Shown: positions 13,859 to 21,810 of the stretch, one piece after another
How positions within the stretch are numbered: position 1 is the stretch's first letter
Layout: each line of letters opens with the position of its first letter
Translations under genes and position numbers: made by a program
From: a virus
Virus record (IMG/VR): IMGVR_UViG_3300043331_000481
Coordinates: 1 to 63,543 of that record
DNA: 63,543 nt
Strand: one strand, 5' to 3'
The notes under the pieces: model-generated
The model's input: only the letters and a program-made list of their open reading frames with translations
Told to the model about the DNA's origin: nothing
The model's database searches: none

Positions 13859-16044
13859 ACGACACGAAAACGGGCTGCGAGTTGAAGGCGAACGAGTGGC
13901 GGGACCAGACCGGGCTCTGGGTATTCGAGCGCCCAACTTTCACCACCATCGACGTGCGGCTGTTCCGTGATGGGACGAAGGGAGATGCCGTAGCCTGGGA
14001 TGTTGCTAATCTTTACATCGAACCGGTCGCTAGGGCTGCCGCTCTCGCCTACCACCGCCTCGCCTACCTAGGCACTCCCGCTAAGCCTGGACCGATCCTG
14101 GCCGACGAATGCTATCCGCCCGGCGAACTGCCGAGGAAGATGAAGCCGAACGAGGTGCGCATGCCGGATGGGAGCGCGGGGGAGATGCGGGTTGTTGGTT
14201 CTCCGGACGATAGAACGATCGTCGTCAGCAGAGATCCGGCCTCGTACTACCTGGACACACCCGGGTTCTCTCGTGGCGAAGGCTCCCCGTTCGCCAACGA
14301 ATCCCAGCGAGCACGGGCGCAGGCGTTTTTGGAGGCGAAAAGCACGGGAGATTCGCAGGCAGCAGACGGAACAGGTCAAGCAGCGGAGGGAGATGCTCCG
14401 GAAGGCGCAAACGATCCGCTAGCCGACCTCTCGCTAGAACGTCGCCTTGAGATGGTCACCAGCGGCAGAGACTTCTACCGCAAGAAGTACGAGCAAGCCT
14501 GCGTTGGTCTCCGAGCAATGAACGTCGGCATCGGGCGACTCAAAAAGCAAGTCGCCAATCTCACGCGCAAGCTGGCCCCGAACGAGTGGCGCAGCCGCAA
14601 GGGCAAGATCGTTCAGTTCTTCGATCCGACTCCGGACGGTCTGAGCTTCAGGTGGACGCACTGGCCGAAGGAGGCGCCGAACGCCACGCGGCAATTCTCC
14701 GAGATTCAGAACAGCGCTTGGTATCAGGCAGCGCGCGCGTGGCATGCGCAGGTGACTGGTAAACCACGCGCCGTTGATTGCGAATGCGCGACCGTCTACC
14801 GAGGCGGTATCGAATGCTCGATGTGCGGTCGCGAGTACCAAGCCAAAGAATTCAATGCTTGTGCATCACCCACCCCGAAAGACGAGCTGCCGAAGGATGT
14901 GTTCCTGAACGCCTGCGGAGAGATGGCCCCGATGCGCGTGGTCGGACGATATCTAGAGCACTGGGTTGGCGACGCCTGGGCCAAAGATGACCGAGAGTCG
15001 CTTGTCGGTCTTGCGAAGGCGCATCCCGGTCCCAACGGCTACGAGCGCGCCCTCCGCTACTACGATGAGCAGGTGGGGAAGGCTGCCAAGGCGGACGAGC
15101 AATCGTCATCGGTGGGGATTTCTGACGAAGGAGGCGTTGTCGGGGCATGCCCGTACTGCAAAGGAAGGGCTGTTCCCGGCGCTTTTGGCCTGTTTCGGTG
15201 CACAGTGTGCCGGGCTTCTGGCCCATGGTCGTTCGCCCCTGACCAGCCTCTACCCCCACCCGCCGCCCCCGATCCGCCGTTTGCGGGGATGAACGTACCT
15301 CTGCCCACTGGGCTCACTGGTGACGATGAGCCGACGCACATTGCTGTGTTCGGTCCCATTACCATCAGCTGGTACCGCGATGGCCTTGTCACGCTGAACA
15401 CGTTCGTCAAACAAGGCGAACTCGCACAACTCCTCACCGACCTCACCCGCGCCCTGGTCAGGGTGGTGCCTCACAGACTCTGGCTCGGCGCAGTGATTGA
15501 TGGCGTTTCAGACGCTACGGCCGAAGAGTGGATTCAACTGCGCGATGCTCGCGATCAATACCAATCCGAACGCAATGCCGCCCTTGCCCGAGCTGAGAAG
15601 GCGGAGAAACTGGCCGAGGAACGTCGCCACGCGCACAACCAGATTTTCGATGAACTGAGGAAGGCCGAGAAGGAGCGGTTCGTGGAGATGACCAACCACG
15701 CGGCTTTGATGGAACGTGAGCGCAACGAAGCCCAAGCCCGCGTGCGGGAGTTGGAGGCGGAGCTAGAGGCAGCAAACACAGAGGCCTCGAAATGGAACAC
15801 CACGTCGCTCTGTGAGAATCAGCGCCGACAGCAGGCCGAAAAGGAACTCGCCTCCGTCACCGCCCAACGCGACCGCGCCTGGAACGCGAACGAGATTCTT
15901 CAGGAGCAGCTGGAAGGGTTCGCTCAAGAAGCGAGAGCGCTGGCAGACGGCTTCGACGCGACGCTGGAAGGCAATGCGAAGGAGGCGCTGAGGTCGCGGC
16001 CGACGGACAAGCCCGACGAAAAGGCGGTGGCCTACAATGGCTGA
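13855..16044 (+). CDS. Large early protein with zinc ribbon and coiled coil
   Basis: This 729-residue protein starts at GTG 13855. It appears mosaic. The N-terminal 200 residues carry no motif I recognise. Coiled-coil stretches occur near 195-245 and 560-700 (rich in E, R, K and A). Cysteine motifs at CSMCG near residue 323 and CPYCKGR...CTVC near 440-460 suggest zinc ribbons. No catalytic domain is visible. It is the largest gene of the early right arm and its role is unknown. Confidence 0.7.
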   Translation: MNDTKTGCELKANEWRDQTGLWVFERPTFTTIDVRLFRDGTKGDAVAWDVANLYIEPVARAAALAYHRLAYLGTPAKPGPILADECYPPGELPRKMKPNEVRMPDGSAGEMRVVGSPDDRTIVVSRDPASYYLDTPGFSRGEGSPFANESQRARAQAFLEAKSTGDSQAADGTGQAAEGDAPEGANDPLADLSLERRLEMVTSGRDFYRKKYEQACVGLRAMNVGIGRLKKQVANLTRKLAPNEWRSRKGKIVQFFDPTPDGLSFRWTHWPKEAPNATRQFSEIQNSAWYQAARAWHAQVTGKPRAVDCECATVYRGGIECSMCGREYQAKEFNACASPTPKDELPKDVFLNACGEMAPMRVVGRYLEHWVGDAWAKDDRESLVGLAKAHPGPNGYERALRYYDEQVGKAAKADEQSSSVGISDEGGVVGACPYCKGRAVPGAFGLFRCTVCRASGPWSFAPDQPLPPPAAPDPPFAGMNVPLPTGLTGDDEPTHIAVFGPITISWYRDGLVTLNTFVKQGELAQLLTDLTRALVRVVPHRLWLGAVIDGVSDATAEEWIQLRDARDQYQSERNAALARAEKAEKLAEERRHAHNQIFDELRKAEKERFVEMTNHAALMERERNEAQARVRELEAELEAANTEASKWNTTSLCENQRRQQAEKELASVTAQRDRAWNANEILQEQLEGFAQEARALADGFDATLEGNAKEALRSRPTDKPDEKAVAYNG

Positions 16045-16330
16045 CGCCTTCACCTCCGACCAGGCCAACATCGCCGAGCGCGCCTTCGTTGCCGCTCGTG
16101 CTGCACGGGCCAAGTTTGGCGGCGCGCGTCAGGACGACATGGTCGTCGAGGAATGCGGCGAGCTGCTCACCGCCATGGCTCGGCGCAACCGTGGCCGAGG
16201 TGAACGGGGAGCCGTCTCCAAGGAAGCGGCCGACGTCCTGCTCGTGACCTTCGGGCTCATGAACGACGACGCCTGGGCGGAACTCTGGCGCAAGGTGGAG
16301 CGGTTGGAAGGGATGGTGGCGGGTGGCTGA
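16037..16330 (+). CDS. MazG-like nucleotide pyrophosphohydrolase
   Basis: This 97-residue protein has the all-helical MazG pattern: VVEECGELLTAMARRNRGRGE near residues 36-56 with the metal-binding EExxE-like acidic residues, and KEAADVLLVTFGL with the ExxD motif near 63-75. MazG enzymes hydrolyse nucleoside triphosphates to monophosphates; phage versions can alter nucleotide or alarmone pools. It overlaps the DUF4406-like gene, suggesting a joint nucleotide-handling role. Confidence 0.75.
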   Translation: MADAFTSDQANIAERAFVAARAARAKFGGARQDDMVVEECGELLTAMARRNRGRGERGAVSKEAADVLLVTFGLMNDDAWAELWRKVERLEGMVAGG

Positions 16331-16847
16331 CCGGATCCCTCGCATCTACGTCGCCGGCCCCTACAGCGCACGGGCTCGGGCAGAGCGCATCCGCAACGCC
16401 TGGAACGCAGGCGCGCTCGCGGCTCACGTGGCCGAGCTCGGGGCCTATCCAGTCGTTCCTCACCTGGTCGGCATGCACGTGGCCGAGCACTGCGCCATCG
16501 AGAAGCCGTACCAGTGGTGGATCGATGTCACCAAGGCGGAGCTGCTCACCTGCGACGCCGTGATGCTCGTGCCTGGGTGGGGTAGGTCGAAGGGAACGCT
16601 CGGGGAGATCGAGCTGGCGAAGTCTCGGGACATGCCGGTGTTCGAATTCCTGGAGCAGCTGAAGGAGTGGCTGGCCCCCGTGCTTCGCTGCAAGACATGC
16701 GGCGCCGAGTTCGATTCAGCCGATGGCGAGCGGCACTGCCCCAAGCCGAGTCCGGGCCGGGAGTACGTCGACACTGGGCGCGGCAACCACATCTTCGTGC
16801 CGAGCCCCAGGCGCCTTCGCGAGAGAGGGATCCCCGTCGATGGCTGA
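16323..16847 (+). CDS. DUF4406 / deoxyribosyltransferase-like protein with C-terminal zinc motif
   Basis: This 174-residue protein starts at GTG 16323. The first 115 residues fit the DUF4406/nucleoside 2-deoxyribosyltransferase-like Rossmann fold: IYVAGPYSAR, YPVVPHLVGMH, WWIDVTKAELLTCDAVMLVPGW, SKGTLGEIELAKS. A C-terminal extension with CKTCGAEF...HCP looks like a small zinc ribbon, which is unusual for the family. Relatives cleave or exchange the glycosidic bond of nucleosides. Coupling to the MazG-like gene supports nucleotide metabolism. Confidence 0.75.
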   Translation: MADRIPRIYVAGPYSARARAERIRNAWNAGALAAHVAELGAYPVVPHLVGMHVAEHCAIEKPYQWWIDVTKAELLTCDAVMLVPGWGRSKGTLGEIELAKSRDMPVFEFLEQLKEWLAPVLRCKTCGAEFDSADGERHCPKPSPGREYVDTGRGNHIFVPSPRRLRERGIPVDG

Positions 16848-17103
16848 CCCAGCCCAGCTCTTCCACTCCGTCCCCTGGCGCCCGCTCGGATCCGCTTGGG
16901 TGGCCGATCTCGTGGGCACACCTGTCGGCATCTGCGAGATCGATCCGACCCGCTATGGTGGTCAGACCTGGCGAGCCTGGTGGGGCGGATTCTCGGTGCA
17001 GTACCACTACGGCACCGAGGACGAGTGCCTGGCCTGGCTGCGAGACAAGGCGCGGGCGACTGCTGCGGAGTGGGCTCGCATTGTGGGGGAGGCGACGGGA
17101 TGA
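16840..17103 (+). CDS. Small hypothetical protein
   Basis: This 87-residue protein starts MADPAQLFHSVPWRPLG, overlapping the previous stop by 8 bases. It is rich in tryptophan and glycine (YGGQTWRAWWGGFSVQYHYG) and looks beta-rich. No family is recognised. Confidence 0.65.
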   Translation: MADPAQLFHSVPWRPLGSAWVADLVGTPVGICEIDPTRYGGQTWRAWWGGFSVQYHYGTEDECLAWLRDKARATAAEWARIVGEATG

Positions 17104-17300
17104 ACGCAGACCGCGACGCCCTACTCGCCGAGCTCCACCGTCGGCGCGCTGCCATCGACGCCGAGATCGCCGAGGTCTACGCGGGCGGCGCGAGCAAGCC
17201 GAAGCGCGTCCGGCGGGCCGTTGTTCCGACTTCGGAAGCGGCCGACCCGTCGACTGTTGACCGCGTGAGCCGGGCGCTGGTCAAGAGGGGGATCCGATGA
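17100..17300 (+). CDS. Small basic protein upstream of integrase
   Basis: This 66-residue protein starts MNADRDALLAELHRRRAAID and has a basic middle (KPKRVRRAV). Its stop overlaps the integrase start (ATGA). Excisionases are often small basic proteins beside int, so it is a candidate, but I see no winged-helix excisionase motif. Confidence 0.6.
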   Translation: MNADRDALLAELHRRRAAIDAEIAEVYAGGASKPKRVRRAVVPTSEAADPSTVDRVSRALVKRGIR

Positions 17301-18703
17301 AGAAGCGTCGCAAGAACTTCCAGGCCAGCATCGACAGCTACCAGACGACCGATGGCCCCCGGTGGCGCGTGCGCGCTCGCATCGACGGCAAGCTCAAGAC
17401 GCTCGAAAGTGGTCTGCTTTCCAACGCCGCCGCGGAAGAGTTCGCCCGCGGGTACACGACGCTCCGGGCCGGACGGGAGACCATCGGCGCGCTGACGCTC
17501 GCCCAGTTCGGGGACGGTTTCCTCGAGCGACGCGAGCAGCGGGGCGTGCGCGGCATCTCCCGGGAGCGCAACCGCTGGCGGCTCCACGTCGCCGGCAAGT
17601 CGATTGGCCAGCTGCCGCTCCGATCCATCGCCCGCTCCGACCTCATCGCCTGGCGGGACGAGCTCGTCCGCTGGGGGCTCAGCAAGGCCAGCCAGGAACT
17701 CTGCCTCGTGCTGGTGCGCCAGGCGCTCGCTGACGCCCTGGACCGCGACCTCGTGGCCTCCAACCCCGCAAAGGACGTCCACGGCGTCCGGGACCGCCAG
17801 GACGTCGCCAAGAGGGAGCTCGAAGGCATCCTGACGCCAGACCTGCAGCGCCGCTTCCTCGACAAGGCGCCGACGGAGCACGCTCGGCGGGTCGTCGGCC
17901 TTGCCCTCCTGACCGGCCTCCGGCTCTCCGAGCTCCGCGAGCTGAAGTGGGAGGACGTCAAGATCGGCGCCGACCAGAAGGGGAGCCCGGTCGGACTCAT
18001 CGAGGTCCGGTATTCCGAGGGCGGCAAGGCCCCCAAGAACGGCCGGGTCCGCCAGGTGGAGCTCCTGGAGCCCGCCATTGCCATCCTGCGCGCCATGCCC
18101 AGGGTCTCGGCCTGGGTCGTCACCGGGAGCCGCAAGGGGCGCCCGCAGGCCAAGAAGCCGCTCGTGGGCTGGAAGGTCTGGCGCGCGTGGCGGAAGGCCA
18201 GCGGCATCGAGATCCGCTGGCACGACCTGCGCCACACGTGCGCCACATCGCTCCTCGCCGGGTGGTGGGGCAAGCGGTGGACCCTGGAGGCGGTGTGCTC
18301 CCACCTGGGCCATTCGTCGATCCAGGTGACCGAGCGATACGCCCGGAAGGTGCGGGACATCACCCGCTCCGAAGCGCGGGGAATGTTCCAGCAAAGTTCC
18401 AGTGAAGAGGAGACGTCGATCGTGAATGCAGCTGTTTTTACGGGAGCCAACTACTGGATTCGAACCAGCGACCTGCGCGTTACGAAAGAGAGGCTCCTGC
18501 CTGCAAAAACGCGCACATCGGACCACAAACGTGTCAGCCATGACACTGATAGGCGAGAGCGACCCGGAAAGCGCTGGAAAGGCTCCCCCGGGGCCCACGC
18601 CCTTGCCTCCGCCGCCCACCGCCTGAGCCTCCTTTCCCCCGACCACGGCTGGCCTGCCTTCCAGGCCCGGATGGTCGCGGCGTTCGATGCGGAGGTGGCG
18701 TGA
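17297..18703 (+). CDS. int: Tyrosine recombinase integrase containing attP
   Basis: This 468-residue protein is a tyrosine integrase with the catalytic set Arg209 (TGLRLSELR), His309-x-x-Arg312 (HDLRH), His336 (HLGH) and Tyr348 (TERYAR). It has an N-terminal arm-binding-like part and a core-binding domain around residues 65-165. The catalytic domain ends near residue 365, but the frame runs about 100 codons further and crosses the attP core at 18443-18487 (codons 383-397). The stop is fused to the next start as TGATG. Integration would therefore exchange the C-terminal end of the protein, as reported for phage Mx8 int. It is coupled to genes on both sides. Confidence 0.95.
   Translation: MKKRRKNFQASIDSYQTTDGPRWRVRARIDGKLKTLESGLLSNAAAEEFARGYTTLRAGRETIGALTLAQFGDGFLERREQRGVRGISRERNRWRLHVAGKSIGQLPLRSIARSDLIAWRDELVRWGLSKASQELCLVLVRQALADALDRDLVASNPAKDVHGVRDRQDVAKRELEGILTPDLQRRFLDKAPTEHARRVVGLALLTGLRLSELRELKWEDVKIGADQKGSPVGLIEVRYSEGGKAPKNGRVRQVELLEPAIAILRAMPRVSAWVVTGSRKGRPQAKKPLVGWKVWRAWRKASGIEIRWHDLRHTCATSLLAGWWGKRWTLEAVCSHLGHSSIQVTERYARKVRDITRSEARGMFQQSSSEEETSIVNAAVFTGANYWIRTSDLRVTKERLLPAKTRTSDHKRVSHDTDRRERPGKRWKGSPGAHALASAAHRLSLLSPDHGWPAFQARMVAAFDAEVA
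18385..18406 (+). repeat. Tandem 11-bp direct repeat next to attP
   Basis: GTTCCAGCAAA and GTTCCAGTGAA lie head to tail, 37 bp from the attP core. They could be arm-type integrase sites, although they also encode part of the integrase. Confidence 0.4.
18443..18487 (-). other. attP: attP core: 3' half of a tRNA-Thr(CGU) gene
   Basis: On the minus strand, 18487-18443 reads as a tRNA from anticodon loop to acceptor: TTCGTAA (CGT anticodon), stem CGCGC, variable loop AGGTC, T stem GCTGG, T loop TTCGAAT, CCAGT, acceptor AGTTGGC and discriminator T. The 5' half of a tRNA is absent. This is the expected shape of a phage attachment site that targets a host tRNA-Thr gene and restores its 3' end on integration. 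It lies inside the integrase coding region. Confidence 0.88.
18531..18546. repeat. 16-bp inverted repeat beside attP
   Basis: GTGTCAGCCATGACAC is a perfect 6-bp inverted repeat with a 4-base centre, 44 bp from the core on the other side from the 11-bp direct repeats. It is a candidate binding site for integrase, excisionase or another regulator. Confidence 0.4.
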
Positions 18704-19815
18704 TGGCCCTCCTGGTGCAGGACATTCTGCGCTCCGGCATGACGCCCGCTGAGCTGTTGGAGCGGCATGCTGTCCACATCAAACCACACGCCGGGAAGGT
18801 GTCCCTGGTGTACGACCAGATCCTCGCCAAAGACGAAGACCCGGTAGCCCAGGAATGCCGCGGACTCGTCCTGCGTGAGGGCTCATGGGATATCGTCGCC
18901 TTCCCGTTCCGGCGGTTCTTCAACCATGGGCAGCCGGCGGCGGCTTCGCTCGATTGGGCCACTGCTGCGTTCCAGCAAAAGCTCGATGGTACCCTGATCA
19001 TCGCCTACTGGGACGGCGCCTGCGGCACTTGGCACGTCGCGACCCGGAGCATGAACGAGGCGCACGGGCCCGGACATTTTGGGAAGTCGTTCCGGGAGCT
19101 CGCCGACCAAGCCGCTCGCGACATGGGGCACGGATCGCTTCTGCGGCTCCTATCCAAGGCACCGAAGGACCACACGCTCATGTTCGAGCTGACAGCACCG
19201 GAGAACCGGGTTGTCTGCGACTATGCCGAGCGTCAACTCACACTCATTGGAGCGCGTTCTCTAGTCACGCTGGAGGAAGTTGCTCCGGTGCCACTGGCCA
19301 ACGAGTTGGGCGTGTTGAGTCCTCGGACGTGGAACTTCGAAAACCTTGACGCGCTGATCGATGAGATTCGGCACTGGGATCCGCGTGAGTACGAGGGGAT
19401 CGTGGTCTGCGATGCTCGATTCAACCGAATCAAGGTCAAGTCACCACAGTACCTCGTTGCCCACCATGCCGCCGATAGCCTCGGAGCGTCTTGGCGCTCT
19501 GTCGTCGAAGCCGTGGCGAGTGGCACGGTCGACGATATCCAGGACATGCTACCGCCATTCGTTCGCGGTCGCGTGGACGTTGCGCGGGAAAAGCTTGGAG
19601 CCCTGTGCTCACAAACCGAGCTGGACTGGATGGCCCTCCGCGGGATCTCCGACATCAAGGAGTTTGCCGAACACGCAAAGAAAAGACGCTGGCCTGCTGC
19701 CCTGTTCGCACTGAAACGCGAAAAGACGCCGTCACTTGCCGACTTCCTCAAAGCGACCCAGCCCAAATCGCTAGTCGAACTCGCTGGCCTGGAAAACGAG
19801 GAGGCATCCCCGTGA
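18703..19815 (+). CDS. T4 Rnl1-like RNA ligase
   Basis: This 370-residue protein carries the nucleotidyltransferase motifs of ATP-dependent RNA ligases: motif I KLDGTL with the AMP-accepting Lys93, the upstream CRGLVL block, motif IV EYEGIVV at 229-235, and motif V RIKVKS with Lys244 and Lys246. The C-terminal 120 residues are helical, as in the Rnl1 type. GGAGG lies 7 bases before ATG 18703. Rnl1 repairs tRNAs cut by host anticodon nucleases. No polynucleotide kinase/phosphatase partner is visible in the window, so end-healing may come from the host. Confidence 0.85.
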   Translation: MALLVQDILRSGMTPAELLERHAVHIKPHAGKVSLVYDQILAKDEDPVAQECRGLVLREGSWDIVAFPFRRFFNHGQPAAASLDWATAAFQQKLDGTLIIAYWDGACGTWHVATRSMNEAHGPGHFGKSFRELADQAARDMGHGSLLRLLSKAPKDHTLMFELTAPENRVVCDYAERQLTLIGARSLVTLEEVAPVPLANELGVLSPRTWNFENLDALIDEIRHWDPREYEGIVVCDARFNRIKVKSPQYLVAHHAADSLGASWRSVVEAVASGTVDDIQDMLPPFVRGRVDVAREKLGALCSQTELDWMALRGISDIKEFAEHAKKRRWPAALFALKREKTPSLADFLKATQPKSLVELAGLENEEASP

Positions 19816-20120
19816 CCCCCTGCCCCCGCTGCCTCGGCCACGACCTGCAGGAGCTGCTCACTCCGCCATTCGGCTCGTGGTGCCCGTGTGGGTTCACTGT
19901 GCCGGAGGTGGATAATCCGGAGACGTTCGAGGCGTACCTCGCTGCAGAGCGCTTCGCGAACAAGTCGCGCGCGCCGATCGTGCTGATGGTGGAGCAACTG
20001 CCGACGGACCAGCAACTGGCCATCGTCCACGCTGACCTCGACGCCTTGATCGCGTGCGGGCGCCTCGTGGTTGGCGAACTGATTGGCGACGAGTTTGAAG
20101 CGGAGGTGGCGCGTGGCTGA
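19812..20120 (+). CDS. Small zinc-motif protein
   Basis: This 102-residue protein starts at GTG 19812 (VTPCPRCLGHDL). CPRC at residues 4-7 and CPCG near 25-28 suggest a zinc ribbon. The C-terminal half is helical and acidic. No family is recognised. It overlaps the ligase stop. Confidence 0.65.
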   Translation: MTPCPRCLGHDLQELLTPPFGSWCPCGFTVPEVDNPETFEAYLAAERFANKSRAPIVLMVEQLPTDQQLAIVHADLDALIACGRLVVGELIGDEFEAEVARG

Positions 20121-20376
20121 ACTCATCTTCCGCAACGTCCGCAGCAAGCGTGGCTCGGTGTGGCTCCGTCATGCCGGCTGGGAGACGCGCTTTCAAACAG
20201 AGGAATGCCTCGGCCACTATTGGAGCGCGTCCGAGATTCACTGGCACTTCATGCGGGGAGTGTCGGTCCAGGAGCTGGCGCAGGCCAAGTGTGACTGTGG
20301 ACTGACGCTGACCGCCGAACAGGTCGAGACCGCGCTCCGGCATGAGTTCAAGCGGGAGGCGCACAATGCCCGCTGA
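20113..20376 (+). CDS. Small hypothetical protein
   Basis: This 87-residue protein starts at GTG 20113 (MAELIFRNVRSKRGSVWLRH). It has an aromatic, histidine-rich centre (GHYWSASEIHWHFMRG) and CDCG. It resembles a small nucleic-acid-binding protein only in composition. Confidence 0.6.
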   Translation: MAELIFRNVRSKRGSVWLRHAGWETRFQTEECLGHYWSASEIHWHFMRGVSVQELAQAKCDCGLTLTAEQVETALRHEFKREAHNAR

Positions 20377-20587
20377 CCTCCGCGTCCTCCCCGGCGGCGC
20401 CCCCACTCGCCCTCCCCAAGTCGGCGGCGAAAACCTGCGCACCACATGGATTCAAGACGGGCTCGTCTACGTCATGACCGAGAGCCCCGACGGCTACCGC
20501 GTCACCGACATCATGACGCCGGGCGAGGCCAGAGACTGGGCCGATGAACTGTTGGATTTGGCGCGGGAGGCGGAGGCAAAACGATGA
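20366..20587 (+). CDS. Small hypothetical protein
   Basis: This 73-residue protein starts MPADLRVLPGGAPTRPP, overlapping the previous gene by 11 bases. A beta-rich centre (LVYVMTESPDGYRVTDI) precedes an acidic helix. No function is recognised. Confidence 0.6.
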   Translation: MPADLRVLPGGAPTRPPQVGGENLRTTWIQDGLVYVMTESPDGYRVTDIMTPGEARDWADELLDLAREAEAKR

Positions 20588-21810
20588 GCAATATCGAGTG
20601 GACCGACGAAACTTGGAACCCGGTAAGAGGATGCTCCCGCGTCTCGCCCGGCTGCGACAACTGCTACGCGATGGGGCAGGCGCACCGGTTCTCCGGCGCC
20701 GGCAAGCCTTACGAAGGCTTGACCACCATCCGCCGCGGCAAAGTCGACTGGGCAGGCCGCACCAAGCTGATTCCGGAGATGCTCGACCAGCCCCTTCGCT
20801 GGAAGCGCCCGCGCCGTATCTTCGTCAACTCGATGAGCGACCTGTTCCACGAGTCGCTGACCAACGAGGAGATCGCGGCCGTCTTCGGCGTGATGGCAGC
20901 GGCGCCGCAGCACACGTTCCAGGTGCTCACCAAGCGGCCCAAGCGGATGGTCGAGTGGTTCGAGTGGGTCGAGTCCGAGGGCCCGTCACTGCACCCGCTC
21001 GGGGCCGCGCGCGGTGTGCGCTGGTACGCGTGGGCGATGTACGGCGCGCGCCTCGGGGCACAGTTCGAAGATCGCGTGAGTCCTGGGTGGTCCGGGCCGA
21101 TGCCAAGCTGGCCCTGGCCCCTCCCGAACGTCTGGCTCGGCGTCAGCACCGAGAACCAGGAGCAGGCCGACAAGCGCATTCCTCTGCTGCTCCAGGTGCC
21201 GGCGGCGGTGCGGTTCGTCAGCGCTGAGCCATTGCTCGGTCCGCTCGACCTCGAACCGTACCTGACGCAATCCAGCACGATGCACATGGCCCTCGATATC
21301 GAGGGTGTCCTCCGAAATCCGCGCAAGTGGCTGCAGGATGCATGTCGCGACGACGAAGGCCGCCTGCTGACTGTTGATGAAGCTGTCGCCGAGCTCAAGA
21401 AGCTCCGCGATGCGGGTGCCAAGCGAGTTCCACTCGGCACCGGGTGCGACCAATTCGACGACCAGACAGGATGCAAGGGACACCCTGAGCCGCGGCTCGA
21501 CTGGGTCATCGTCGGCGGGGAGAGCGGCCACGGTGCGCGTCCATGCGCGCTCGAGTGGATCGAAGGCATCCTGGACCAGTGCCGCGCCGCTGGTGTGGCC
21601 TGCTTCATAAAGCAGCTGGGCAGCAATGTTCACGACACCATCGTGGCCGACGAAGTGCGGGTGAATGGCGCCACCGTCCTCGGCGCTCGGAACAACCACG
21701 ACGGCACCTTCGAGCGGCGCCTAGGCTTCAGCCACAAGAAGGGCGGCGACCCGGCAGAGTGGCCCGAAGCGCTGCGCGTGCGGCAGTTCCCGGGGGGCCG
21801 ACTTGGCTAG
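20584..21810 (+). CDS. DUF5131 (phage Gp37/Gp68 family) protein
   Basis: This 408-residue protein begins MSNIEWTDETWNPVRGCSRV and has the family cysteine cluster CSRVSPGCDNCYAM (C-x6-C-x2-C) near residues 17-29. Other family blocks are RIFVNSMSDLFHE, TFQVLTKRP, NVWLGVSTENQ, VRFVSAEPLLGP, LDWVIVGGESG and FIKQLG. The cysteine cluster resembles that of radical-SAM enzymes, but the activity is unproven. About 75 extra residues between the PLDLEP and DWVIVGGESG blocks (around 230-305) look like an insertion. Confidence 0.88.
   Translation: MSNIEWTDETWNPVRGCSRVSPGCDNCYAMGQAHRFSGAGKPYEGLTTIRRGKVDWAGRTKLIPEMLDQPLRWKRPRRIFVNSMSDLFHESLTNEEIAAVFGVMAAAPQHTFQVLTKRPKRMVEWFEWVESEGPSLHPLGAARGVRWYAWAMYGARLGAQFEDRVSPGWSGPMPSWPWPLPNVWLGVSTENQEQADKRIPLLLQVPAAVRFVSAEPLLGPLDLEPYLTQSSTMHMALDIEGVLRNPRKWLQDACRDDEGRLLTVDEAVAELKKLRDAGAKRVPLGTGCDQFDDQTGCKGHPEPRLDWVIVGGESGHGARPCALEWIEGILDQCRAAGVACFIKQLGSNVHDTIVADEVRVNGATVLGARNNHDGTFERRLGFSHKKGGDPAEWPEALRVRQFPGGRLG

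Noticed and set aside
18443-18490. A complete functional tRNA gene
   Set aside because: Only the half from anticodon loop to acceptor is present; the sequence upstream of the loop does not pair with the CGCGC stem and there is no D arm. An attP core explains it better.
17177-18646. 489-codon minus-strand open frame over the integrase gene
   Set aside because: The plus-strand frame has the complete catalytic set of a tyrosine recombinase, so the reverse frame is a shadow.
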